Shown: positions 1 through 6,549, counted from the stretch's first letter. The stretch: 15,780 bases of DNA from an uncultured Bacteroidales bacterium (GCA_946614295.1 CAMOGT010000017.1:1-15780); one strand, 5' to 3'. The notes: a model not told the origin generated them from the sequence alone. Numbers and translations: made by a program.

Positions 1-119
1 ATGTAATGTGTCCGATTTAACTTTCGCCATAATTAATTTATATTTTCCAATATTTCTCACCGCTTTTTTACGCTGTCGGTGAAGTCGGCTCTGTGTTTAA
101 CGTCAGTGAGTGACGAGAA

Positions 120-293
120 TTATATAAGTTTAATAAACTCTGCTATCTTAATAATCTCTACCTTCGGCCAGGGAATTTCTTTTAATGGATTGAAGTGTTT
201 GTCATTTGTTACAATGTATTCGGCATCGGAAGCTACTGCACAGTCAACAAACTTGTTATCATCCGAATCAGCCGGAAGTAATTCAAAAAGTTC
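120..293 (-). pseudogene. PIN-domain toxin, 3' fragment (toxin-antitoxin relic)
   Basis: This 57-codon open frame on the minus strand ends at a TAA and is closed upstream by an in-frame TGA, with no start codon. Its translation contains DSDDNKFVDCAVASDAEYIV and then TNDKHF, the C-terminal half of COG1569-type PIN toxins (the D-x-D-D-N-K-F-x-D and T-N/G-D-x-x-F motifs with acidic metal-binding residues). PIN toxins are Mg2+-dependent RNases. The N-terminal half, with the first catalytic aspartate, is missing, so the fragment should be inactive. It begins within the last codons of the adjacent antitoxin-like ORF, in another frame, which suggests one deletion removed the antitoxin tail and the toxin start together. 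Family recognition is from sequence memory. Confidence 0.72.
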
Positions 294-489
294 TCATTCG
301 TTCGTTACCCCATTGTTCAATGGTCTGCTCATTAATCTTACCATTCTCCCAAAGGGCATCTATTTGTTTCTGCGCTTTGTCTGCAAAATAGCGCGCAAGC
401 ATATTACGGAAGTCAATATAATCCCCTTCCGTTTGAATGCCCTTCACAAGGTTGAGCACGTCTAATTGTGCCATTTGCATGTAACTCAT
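283..489 (-). CDS. Antitoxin-like small protein paired with the PIN relic
   Basis: A 68-residue, acidic, probably helical protein (MSYMQMAQLDVLNLV at the N-terminus; YIDFRNMLARYF and KQIDALWENG in the middle). It resembles small Bacteroidales proteins found next to PIN-domain toxins, so an antitoxin role is inferred from family resemblance and position. The start at 489 is chosen because the same frame upstream runs through the promoter at 516-547; starts at residues 4 or 6 are also possible. The C-terminus (NERMRTF) appears to be cut by the deletion that fused this gene to the toxin fragment. It may still be expressed, with no functional toxin to neutralise. Confidence 0.6.
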   Translation of the reverse strand: MSYMQMAQLDVLNLVKGIQTEGDYIDFRNMLARYFADKAQKQIDALWENGKINEQTIEQWGNERMRTF

Positions 490-515
490 AGTGTTCTTGT
501 TTTGATTTTGCGCTG

Positions 516-547
516 CAAAATTACAAATAATTTTTGGAATACACAAA
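516..547 (-). promoter_or_regulatory. Bacteroides-type promoter for the antitoxin-like gene
   Basis: On the minus strand TTTG (547-544), a 20-bp spacer and TAATTTTG (523-516) match the Bacteroidota sigma-ABfr consensus TTTG/19-21/TAnnTTTG. The ATG at 489 lies 27 nt downstream, so translation cannot begin at the in-frame codons further upstream. Confidence 0.75.
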
Positions 548-634
548 TATATTAGAAAGTATTTTTGATTTTTGCATATTTTGATATATCAGCGGGCTGA
601 AAAGCAGGCACAAAAATAATGACATACACAAGAG

Positions 635-668
635 AAAAGTGAAAAATGAAAGATGAAAGATGAAAAAT
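635..668 (+). repeat. GAAARRT heptad tract upstream of the glycosyltransferase promoter
   Basis: About five near-tandem 7-nt units (GAAAAGT, GAAAAAT, GAAAGAT types) end just before the -33 box at 670. The same family resumes after the -7 box, so the promoter is bracketed by repeats. Exact boundaries are approximate. The unit is in the same strand orientation as every other GAAARRT tract here. Confidence 0.8.
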
Positions 669-669
669 A

Positions 670-701
670 TTTGCATATGTCAAAAAAAAGCAGTACTTTT
701 G
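670..701 (+). promoter_or_regulatory. Bacteroides-type promoter for the glycosyltransferase unit
   Basis: TTTG (670-673), a 20-bp spacer and TACTTTTG (694-701) match the -33/-7 consensus exactly. Transcription should start around 705-709, so the leader consists almost entirely of GAAARRT repeats up to the ATG at 743. Confidence 0.82.
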
Positions 702-706
702 CAACG

Positions 707-741
707 GAAAATGAAAGATGAAGAATGAAAAATGAAAAGAA
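707..741 (+). repeat. GAAARRT heptad tract forming the leader of the glycosyltransferase gene
   Basis: Units GAAAAT (one base short), GAAAGAT, GAAGAAT, GAAAAAT and GAAAAGA run from the expected transcription start to two bases before the ATGG at 743. An in-frame ATG at 725 lies inside the tract, but its codons (MKNEKN) are simply translated repeat. Confidence 0.85.
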
Positions 742-742
742 T

Positions 743-1732
743 ATGGATATATCAGTAATAGTACCGCTTTATAACGAGGCGGAGTCGCTGCCCAAGCTGT
801 ATGAATGGATAGCGCGTGTGATGAAGGAGAACAAGTTTTCCTATGAGGTCATCTTCGTCAATGACGGCTCGACGGACGAGTCGTGGGAAGTGATAGAAAA
901 GTTGAGAGTTGAGAGTTTAGAGTTGAGAGAAGTTGGAGAGCAGAAAGTAGAAAGTTCTCCTGTTCACGGGATCTGTTTCCGGCGGAACTACGGCAAGAGC
1001 GCGGCGTTGTACTGCGGCTTCAAGGCGGCTCAGGGCGAGGTGGTGATCACCATGGATGCCGACCTGCAGGACAGCCCGGACGAGATACCCGAGTTGTACC
1101 GGATGATCACGGAGGAGGGTTACGACCTCGTCTCCGGCTGGAAGCAGAAGCGGTACGACAACAAGCTGACAAAGAACCTGCCGTCGAAGCTCTTTAACGC
1201 CACTGCGCGCAAGGTGACGGGTATTCAGCTGCACGACATGAACTGCGGTCTGAAGGCGTACCGCAAGGAGGTGGTGAAGAACATTGAGGTGTTCTCCGAG
1301 ATGCACCGGTATATCCCTTATCTGGCGAAGAACGCCGGATTCACGAAGATCGGCGAGAAGGTGGTACAACACCGCAAGAGGGAGTTCGGCGTGAGCAAGT
1401 TCGGCATCAACCGTTTCGTGAACGGTTATCTGGATCTGTTGACGCTGTGGTTCCTCAATAAGTTCGGCAAGCAGCCGATGCATTTCTTCGGGCTGGTGGG
1501 CAGTCTGATGTTCTTCATCGGCTTGGTGGCAGTGATCGTAGTGGGCGGGATGAAGCTGTATGCGCTCTCGCACGGCGTTCCGGCGATGCTGGTAGGCGTC
1601 AATCCGTATTTCCACATTGCTATCCTGATGATGATTTTGGGTTGTATGCTGTTCCTTGCCGGTTTCCTGGCGGAGCTGGTTATCCGCAACAGCCCGAGCC
1701 GGAATGACTACCTGATAAAATGTGAGATTTGA
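743..1732 (+). CDS. Family 2 glycosyltransferase, DPM1/GtrB-like, membrane-anchored
   Basis: A 329-residue GT2 enzyme of the polyprenyl-phosphate sugar transferase type, expected to move a sugar from a nucleotide donor to undecaprenyl phosphate on the cytoplasmic face. Visible motifs are VPLYNE (7-12), VNDGSTD (39-45), FRRNYGKSAA (79-88), MDADLQD (104-110), the HRKREFGVSKFG acceptor-loop motif (210-221), and two C-terminal membrane segments (about 247-270 and 289-314). The sugar cannot be told from sequence. Start at 743 is preferred over the in-frame ATG at 725, which lies in repeat. Two oddities: residues about 54-72 are encoded by a 56-nt heptad-repeat insertion between the NDG and FRRN motifs, where relatives have a short loop, and the last residues (KCEI) plus the TGA stop come from the next repeat tract. 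The downstream gene follows after 35 nt. Confidence 0.9.
   Translation: MDISVIVPLYNEAESLPKLYEWIARVMKENKFSYEVIFVNDGSTDESWEVIEKLRVESLELREVGEQKVESSPVHGICFRRNYGKSAALYCGFKAAQGEVVITMDADLQDSPDEIPELYRMITEEGYDLVSGWKQKRYDNKLTKNLPSKLFNATARKVTGIQLHDMNCGLKAYRKEVVKNIEVFSEMHRYIPYLAKNAGFTKIGEKVVQHRKREFGVSKFGINRFVNGYLDLLTLWFLNKFGKQPMHFFGLVGSLMFFIGLVAVIVVGGMKLYALSHGVPAMLVGVNPYFHIAILMMILGCMLFLAGFLAELVIRNSPSRNDYLIKCEI
901..956 (+). repeat. GTTGAGA heptad tract inside the glycosyltransferase coding sequence
   Basis: Exactly eight 7-nt units: GTTGAGA, GTTGAGA, GTTTAGA, GTTGAGA, GAAGTTG, GAGAGCA, GAAAGTA, GAAAGTT. The first four are near-identical; the last four are diverged. All 56 nt are translated. The G-to-T change in unit 3 (position 918) makes codon 917-919 TTA instead of the TGA that a canonical unit would give in this frame. 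Confidence 0.88.
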
Positions 1733-1763
1733 CATTTGACATTTGAGATTTGACATTTGAAGA
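1722..1763 (+). repeat. TTGACAT/TTGAGAT heptad tract between the glycosyltransferase and the next gene
   Basis: Six 7-nt units (GTGAGAT, TTGACAT, TTGACAT, TTGAGAT, TTGACAT, TTGAAGA) run without interruption from the last codons of the glycosyltransferase to 4 bases before the next ATG. The tract supplies the glycosyltransferase TGA stop at 1730-1732. It differs in sequence from the GAAARRT family but has the same length and position. Confidence 0.9.
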
Positions 1764-1767
1764 TTGG

Positions 1768-2886
1768 ATGGCACAGACACTGGATGAACAAATAGCAGTA
1801 GTGGAACGGGCGTTGAGTGAGTGCATGGTCGAAACCGCGCTGGTGGTGGTGCGCTCGTGGCTCAATGAGTTAGGGGAGAATAACCCTTATGAGGAGGCGT
1901 ATAACAACATTCTCCAGGGGCACCGTGCGTTGTTCAGCCGATGGCTCAATGTGGATGACCCTCATGACGAGGGTGAGCTGACGCGTCTGACGGGCGAGGC
2001 GTACCGGCTGGTCGATGCCGTGTATGCAGAGATGCGTGTGCTGCGCGGACAATCGCCGGACATGCACGGTTTTAACGGAGATTCGGCGCACTCGGTGATG
2101 AATTATTTCAGCAATTGTGTGCGGTTCCGTCCCGAGGACTTGGAGTGGTACCACTCTTTGCTTAACCGCGAGGAAAGTGCCGAACTGGCTCTTGTAGCCG
2201 TTACCGCCCTTACCCAGAACCTGAGGCATTGTTTCTCACAGGACGCCATGCTCTCGCTGATAGAAGGGATGACCGCGGAGAATGAGATGGCGGCAGGGCT
2301 GTCAGCAGCCAATTCGATGTTGCTGCTGGTGCAGTATGACGACCGCATAGATTTCTTCCCGCAGCTCCAGGACGCGTTTGTCAACGGCGTAAACGAGGAA
2401 GACAGTTCGGACCGGCTCTTTGAACTCCTCCTTTCGCTCATCCAGAACGAGAAAGTGCTGAAGATTATGCCCGGACACATAGATGACGGCTATCTGTCCA
2501 TGGTAATACCGCTGATCCCTCACTCCTGGCTGTACAGTCTGCTCATCGAGGGCTCGACCGAGCGCGAGCGGCGGTTGGCGTATCACATGATCCAAGCCGG
2601 TTACAGAGATCCGCTGTGGGAGTACCCCGATCTGGCGGAGAAAGTGTATCTGGACAAACTGCGCGGAGAGTCCCGCAATCCGATGGATTATATCAACTAC
2701 GCCCACTGCCTGCTGATGCGCGGGGATAGGATGATGGCGTATGAGAACTACCATCAGGCGCGGCAGTTATGCGGGACATCGAAGGAGTTCTTCTCGCTCT
2801 TCCGCCCGGACAGGAAACAGCTGATCGACCATGGAATTCCCATGGAGCATGTCTATCTGATCGAAGACCAGCTGATAAATGCTTAA
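1768..2886 (+). CDS. Conserved-looking helical protein of unknown function
   Basis: I do not recognise this 372-residue protein. It is acidic, cytoplasmic in appearance (no signal peptide or membrane segment) and predominantly helical, with leucine/alanine-rich stretches throughout. Near the C-terminus, NYAHCLLMRGDRMMAYENYH followed by QARQL reads like a single TPR-type helix pair, so a solenoid or scaffold fold is possible. The ATG at 1768 is chosen because the frame upstream is heptad repeat; a TTG at 1750 would only add translated repeat. It lies 35 nt behind the glycosyltransferase with no promoter between them, so the two are probably co-transcribed. It converges with the PagL-like gene, their stop codons lying 9 bp apart with no hairpin between. 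Confidence 0.75.
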   Translation: MAQTLDEQIAVVERALSECMVETALVVVRSWLNELGENNPYEEAYNNILQGHRALFSRWLNVDDPHDEGELTRLTGEAYRLVDAVYAEMRVLRGQSPDMHGFNGDSAHSVMNYFSNCVRFRPEDLEWYHSLLNREESAELALVAVTALTQNLRHCFSQDAMLSLIEGMTAENEMAAGLSAANSMLLLVQYDDRIDFFPQLQDAFVNGVNEEDSSDRLFELLLSLIQNEKVLKIMPGHIDDGYLSMVIPLIPHSWLYSLLIEGSTERERRLAYHMIQAGYRDPLWEYPDLAEKVYLDKLRGESRNPMDYINYAHCLLMRGDRMMAYENYHQARQLCGTSKEFFSLFRPDRKQLIDHGIPMEHVYLIEDQLINA

Positions 2887-2895
2887 CTATTCATT

Positions 2896-4206
2896 TTAGA
2901 AAGCGACTCCGAGACCGCAGTCGATGAACTCGGCGCGGACGCCGTGGGTCTTAAGCCCGAGTTGGACAAAGAGATGGTCCAGCACATGGTATTTCAGCAC
3001 GAACTGCATGTAGCACCAACCGTCCTGATAATTGCTGGCTTTCGTGAAATCATAAGAATAGAAAATACCTCTGTTGAGCGGTTTCCCGGCTTTGTCGGCG
3101 GCTTCGGCTTCCGCGTACGGCTCCAGGTTCTTGACCGGATCATAGACATAAAATCCCACGTGAATGCCGGCCGTGAGACGACCGATGATGAACTCCGGCT
3201 GTATGCTTATACCCGCGCGGAAACAGTTCTCCACCTTGCTTTCTTTCAGATAGGTCTTGCCGAAATAGGTGACTGCCGCGCCGGGGTTGGCTGCGGCGTA
3301 TTTATCACTGACGGCGGCATAATAACCATCGTAGAAAGCGTCTATACCTGCTCCGAGACGGAAGATAGACACGGGTACCCAGTAGGCTGCGGCTTTGAGA
3401 GTCGCCACGCCGTAGAAACGGTGACCGTCCTTGTTGTCCGCATAGTAGTTCTGTTTGGCAAAACCCGTGGCACTGATCTCCACCGCCCAGGGTTTGTCCA
3501 CACCATCGTAGAGCTTGCGCGGCACATCGGGTTTCGGCTCCTCCCTTCCCTTTAGGGAGGGGTCGGGGGTAGGCTTATATCTCACTCCCAGCTCTCCGCC
3601 GAACATGTTATACCCGGCGTTCGGGTGCATGAACGAGCCGTTGGAAATATGCCTCCAACCGCCGTTGAGGGTGATCTCCCAGCCGTCTTTGATCGGGAAA
3701 TCCATGTACAGTTCCATCGCCAGATAGGCATTGAGGATGGAACCGATGGACCAGTTGGCAATCAGTCTGCCGTCGTCCCCGCGCGCCTTGGAATAAGGGG
3801 TGACCCCTTCGGGAAGTGTGTTCCGGTAGGTCTTGGTCACTGCTGCCAACCCCACAGCGGGGCGCACACCGATGCGGAAATGTTTACCGTTATAAAACGG
3901 CTGGTTCATGTATCCGTACGCGGCTATCGCCGAGCCTAAGTAGCGGTCGTTGCCGAGGTTGAGATACAAGACTCCGACGCCGATGGAGGCGTTGTTCCAT
4001 TGCTGCAGGCAATGCCATCTGCCGGTTGGCAGGAACTCCACCGCAAACTGCCCGCCCAAAACAGGTCGTTGGATCCATTGATCGACCTTGCCGTCCGGCA
4101 TCATCATCGAAGCGGCCCCGCCAAACCGGTAAGCCAACCTATATTGGTTCGTTGCTGCCAGAGGCAGTACGACCATTAAAAGACCTATTAAAACTGCTTT
4201 TTTCAT
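2896..4206 (-). CDS. PagL-like outer-membrane protein (lipid A 3-O-deacylase / acyloxyacyl hydrolase family)
   Basis: A 436-residue secreted beta-barrel-type protein. It begins with a signal peptide (MKKAVLIGLLMVVLPLAA) and has many alternating aromatic strands. The stretch WRHISNGSFMHPNAGYNMFG matches the PagL-family signature, in which His and Ser of H-x-S are catalytic: H186 and S188 here, with E205 a candidate for the third residue. PagL enzymes remove the 3-O acyl chain of lipid A in the outer membrane. Length fits Bacteroidota members annotated acyloxyacyl hydrolase. The start at 4206 gives a clean signal peptide; codons further upstream cross the promoter and a repeat. Residues about 212-223 (PTPDPSLKGREE) come from an inserted GC-rich repeat. 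Enzyme activity is inferred. Confidence 0.8.
   Translation of the reverse strand: MKKAVLIGLLMVVLPLAATNQYRLAYRFGGAASMMMPDGKVDQWIQRPVLGGQFAVEFLPTGRWHCLQQWNNASIGVGVLYLNLGNDRYLGSAIAAYGYMNQPFYNGKHFRIGVRPAVGLAAVTKTYRNTLPEGVTPYSKARGDDGRLIANWSIGSILNAYLAMELYMDFPIKDGWEITLNGGWRHISNGSFMHPNAGYNMFGGELGVRYKPTPDPSLKGREEPKPDVPRKLYDGVDKPWAVEISATGFAKQNYYADNKDGHRFYGVATLKAAAYWVPVSIFRLGAGIDAFYDGYYAAVSDKYAAANPGAAVTYFGKTYLKESKVENCFRAGISIQPEFIIGRLTAGIHVGFYVYDPVKNLEPYAEAEAADKAGKPLNRGIFYSYDFTKASNYQDGWCYMQFVLKYHVLDHLFVQLGLKTHGVRAEFIDCGLGVAF
3541..3573. repeat. GC-rich palindromic dispersed repeat inserted in the PagL-like gene
   Basis: CCCTTCCC (3543-3550), loop TTTA and GGGAGGGG (3555-3562) form an 8-bp hairpin with one G-T pair, followed by TCGGGGGTAGG. 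Read on the minus strand it encodes PTPDPSLKGRE, a peptide I have seen repeatedly as translated repeat in Bacteroidota annotations. It lies between the PagL-signature half and the C-terminal half of the protein and keeps the frame open. Confidence 0.7.
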
Positions 4207-4216
4207 TTTTTCGCTG

Positions 4217-4224
4217 CAAAGGTA
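4217..4224 (-). promoter_or_regulatory. -7 box for the PagL-like gene, very short leader
   Basis: TACCTTTG on the minus strand matches TAnnTTTG. Only 10 nt separate it from the ATG at 4206, so the leader would be roughly 5-6 nt. At the expected -33 position (4245-4248) there is TTTT from the heptad tract rather than TTTG, so this is a weaker match than the other promoters. Confidence 0.6.
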
Positions 4225-4236
4225 TAAAAAATAGTT

Positions 4237-4264
4237 AAAAATGAAAAATGAAAAATGAAAAATG
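4237..4264 (+). repeat. AAAAATG heptad tract in the divergent promoter region
   Basis: Four perfect AAAAATG units (a GAAAAAT phase variant) lie between the divergent PagL-like and murC promoters. They overlap the -33 region of the PagL-like gene and are oriented as in the murC direction. Confidence 0.9.
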
Positions 4265-4303
4265 AAATAAAAAGCACTCTTTTTGGTAAAAAATGCGTGC
4301 GCA

Positions 4304-4335
4304 CTTGCGTATGTTATTTTTTTTTTGTACCTTTG
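4304..4335 (+). promoter_or_regulatory. Bacteroides-type promoter of the murC-ftsQAZ operon
   Basis: CTTG (4304-4307, three of four bases of TTTG), a 20-bp spacer containing a ten-T run, and TACCTTTG (4328-4335) lie 25 nt upstream of the murC ATG. This is the only promoter I see for the five-gene operon. Confidence 0.75.
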
Positions 4336-4360
4336 CGCGAAATTTTGTGATAAATACTCC

Positions 4361-5764
4361 ATGATCAAGCAGAGTGACATACAAAACCTCTTTTTCCTGG
4401 GTATCGGCGGGATAGGGATGAGCGGTCTGGCGCGGTATTTTCACCACCGTGGTTTTCCGGTAGCCGGCTATGACCGTACTCCCTCGCCTCTGACGCGCGA
4501 ATTGGAACAGGAGGGGATAGAGATTATCTATGAGGATTCCCCCGCCGTCTACCAGGCTCGTTTTGCGGCATACAATTCCCGTCACACCTTGGTGGTGCGC
4601 ACTCCGGCTGTACCGGAAGAAAGCGCGCTCTATACCTATCTGCGCGAGGCGGGTTATGATATCCGCAAGCGTGCGGAGGTGTTGGGGATCGTGACCCGGA
4701 GTATGCGTGCGCTCTGCGTGGCAGGAACGCACGGAAAGACCACCACCAGTACGATGATCGCCCATCTGCTGTACCAATCGGTAGGAACGAACGCTTTCCT
4801 CGGCGGAATCAGTGTGAACTACGGTACAAATATATTACTGGACAAAGACAGCAGTTTTGTGGTCGTCGAGGCGGATGAATACGACCGGTCGTTCCACCGG
4901 TTGACACCTTATATGTCCGTGGTGACGGCAGTTGATCCGGATCATCTGGATATATACGGCACTCCGGAGGCTTACCGCGAAGCGTTTGCACAATATACGA
5001 GCCTCATCACCGGGGCACTGGTGATGAAGCACGGCATTGACCTGAAACCGCGCCTGCAGAAAGGCGTGAAATGCTATACGTACGGGGTAATAGATGGGCA
5101 AACGGGGAATGACCGAATGGTAAATGGTCTTGATTTCTACGCGGACAATATCCGTATAGAGGGCGGGAAGATACTATTCGATTTCCATACTCCCACTGAG
5201 GCGGTTGCGGACGTGAAGTTAGGAGTGCCTGTATGGGTCAATATAGAGAACGGCGTGGCGGCAATGAGCGTAGCATGGCTTAACGGCGTGAGCGCAGATG
5301 ACCTGAGAAGAGGAATGGCGTCTTTCAAAGGCGTGATGCGGCGGTTTAATATCCATGTGAATACCCCGAAAGTGGCGTACATAGACGACTATGCGCACCA
5401 TCCGGAGGAGATCGCGACCTCCATTAACTCCATCCGCAAACTCTATCCCGGAAGAAAACTGATCGGTGTGTTCCAGCCGCACCTATACACTCGGACCCGC
5501 GATTTCGCGGACGAGTTCAGACGGGTGTTACACACGCTGGACGAACTGATCCTGCTGCCAATCTATCCTGCCCGGGAGGAACCGATCCCCGGTGTGGCAA
5601 GCGAGATGCTGGGAGGCAAGGTAGTGGAGAAAAAAGACCTGATCCCGGAACTGAAGCGAAGGGTAGCGGACAGCAAAGAGCCGGTGGTGGTCCTGACGGT
5701 AGGCGCAGGAGATATAGACAGGCTCGTGCCGGAGATAGAGAAGGAGTTGAAAGATGAAAAGTGA
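4361..5764 (+). CDS. murC: UDP-N-acetylmuramate--L-alanine ligase
   Basis: A 467-residue Mur ligase that adds L-alanine to UDP-N-acetylmuramic acid with ATP hydrolysis, the first peptide step of peptidoglycan synthesis, in the cytoplasm. Visible are the N-terminal Rossmann-type motif GIGGIGMSG (14-22), the ATP loop AGTHGKTTT (121-129), VVEADEYDRSFHRL for metal and substrate binding, DPDHLDIYG, and DDYAHHPEEI with the following C-terminal domain. Length is normal for MurC. The ATG at 4361 is chosen because it places the Rossmann motif correctly and lies downstream of the promoter. It opens a divergently promoted operon with ftsQAZ. The final residues KDEK and the TGA stop are the first units of the heptad tract that fills the gap to ftsQ. 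Confidence 0.97.
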   Translation: MIKQSDIQNLFFLGIGGIGMSGLARYFHHRGFPVAGYDRTPSPLTRELEQEGIEIIYEDSPAVYQARFAAYNSRHTLVVRTPAVPEESALYTYLREAGYDIRKRAEVLGIVTRSMRALCVAGTHGKTTTSTMIAHLLYQSVGTNAFLGGISVNYGTNILLDKDSSFVVVEADEYDRSFHRLTPYMSVVTAVDPDHLDIYGTPEAYREAFAQYTSLITGALVMKHGIDLKPRLQKGVKCYTYGVIDGQTGNDRMVNGLDFYADNIRIEGGKILFDFHTPTEAVADVKLGVPVWVNIENGVAAMSVAWLNGVSADDLRRGMASFKGVMRRFNIHVNTPKVAYIDDYAHHPEEIATSINSIRKLYPGRKLIGVFQPHLYTRTRDFADEFRRVLHTLDELILLPIYPAREEPIPGVASEMLGGKVVEKKDLIPELKRRVADSKEPVVVLTVGAGDIDRLVPEIEKELKDEK

Positions 5765-5811
5765 AAGATGAAAGATGAAAAATGAAAAATGAAAGATGAA
5801 AAGTGAAAAGT
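5749..5811 (+). repeat. GAAARRT heptad tract spanning the murC end and ftsQ start
   Basis: Nine uninterrupted 7-nt units (63 nt): GAAAGAT, GAAAAGT, GAAAGAT, GAAAGAT, GAAAAAT, GAAAAAT, GAAAGAT, GAAAAGT, GAAAAGT. The first two encode the MurC C-terminus and TGA; the last two contain the GTG that opens the ftsQ frame. There is no other spacer. Confidence 0.93.
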
Positions 5812-6549
5812 GTATGGCAGATAATAGGAGTGGTGATTGTGGCTGCGGCGATGGTCGGCGCGGTCATGTGGGGCTATACAATGCGTCCTGCGGAGCGCGT
5901 GTGCGGAGGAATCAGTTATATCATCGAGGATAAAGACGAACGGTTATATGTGACGGAGAGAGAGCTGGACCAAGTGCTGCAGACGGCGGAACTCCATCCG
6001 GTAGGAAAAAAGATAGACAAGGGTGTACTGCACCGCATAGAGCAGACGATAGGACACCATCCCATGGTGCGCACGGCGGAGTGTTATACCACGCCTCGCG
6101 ACGAAGTGCGCGTACGTATTACGCAGCGCGTGCCCCTGCTGAGGGTGCTCATCCCCGGTGACACGTATTTGGTGGACACAGACCGGAAAGTGATGCCCGC
6201 GCGGGCAGCGGTGAAGGACGACGTGATGATCGCGACCGGCGCAGTCGGCGTACAGATGGCGACAAGGCAGCTGGCTGATTTCGCGGTTTGGCTGCAGAGT
6301 GAACCCTATTGGGAAAAGAAAATCGACCATGTGACCGTACAATCACCGAAGATGGTTCATCTCTATCTGCGGAGCGATGCGGCGCATGAGGCACACGCCC
6401 GGCGTCTGGCGCTCGGCACCATATACGGATACGAACGGAAAATGAAAAAGATGCGAACCTTCTTCGATAACAGTGCGGAGGCCATCCGCGAGAAACAATA
6501 CGACGAATATGATCTGCGGTATAAAGGACAGGTGATCGGGAGGAAGTGA
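5803..6549 (+). CDS. ftsQ: Cell division protein FtsQ
   Basis: A 248-residue bitopic division protein: one N-terminal membrane segment (about 4-24, WQIIGVVIVAAAMVGAVMWG) and a periplasmic part with a POTRA-like region, including TERELDQVL and VRVRITQRVPLLRVL, followed by the FtsQ beta domain with YLVDTDRKVMPA. FtsQ links early Z-ring proteins to the septal synthesis complex. Identity rests on these features and on its place between murC and ftsA. The only in-frame start before the membrane segment is GTG at 5803, inside the repeat tract and just after an in-frame TGA (5797-5799). An ATGG immediately after the tract (5814), where neighbouring genes start, is out of frame. The TGA stop at 6547 again opens a heptad tract. 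Confidence 0.9.
   Translation: MKSVWQIIGVVIVAAAMVGAVMWGYTMRPAERVCGGISYIIEDKDERLYVTERELDQVLQTAELHPVGKKIDKGVLHRIEQTIGHHPMVRTAECYTTPRDEVRVRITQRVPLLRVLIPGDTYLVDTDRKVMPARAAVKDDVMIATGAVGVQMATRQLADFAVWLQSEPYWEKKIDHVTVQSPKMVHLYLRSDAAHEAHARRLALGTIYGYERKMKKMRTFFDNSAEAIREKQYDEYDLRYKGQVIGRK

Noticed and set aside
61..85. CACCG...CGGTG inverted repeat as a terminator for the toxin relic.
   Set aside because: Only 5 bp with a long loop and no T run in the right place on the minus strand.
79..465. Plus-strand frame of 128 codons at the left edge.
   Set aside because: It is antisense to the antitoxin-like ORF and the PIN fragment, both recognisable on the minus strand with a good promoter.
917..1780. Long minus-strand frame opposite the glycosyltransferase.
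   Set aside because: H/L/V/R-rich antisense product of a high-GC coding strand; the plus strand has clear GT2 motifs.
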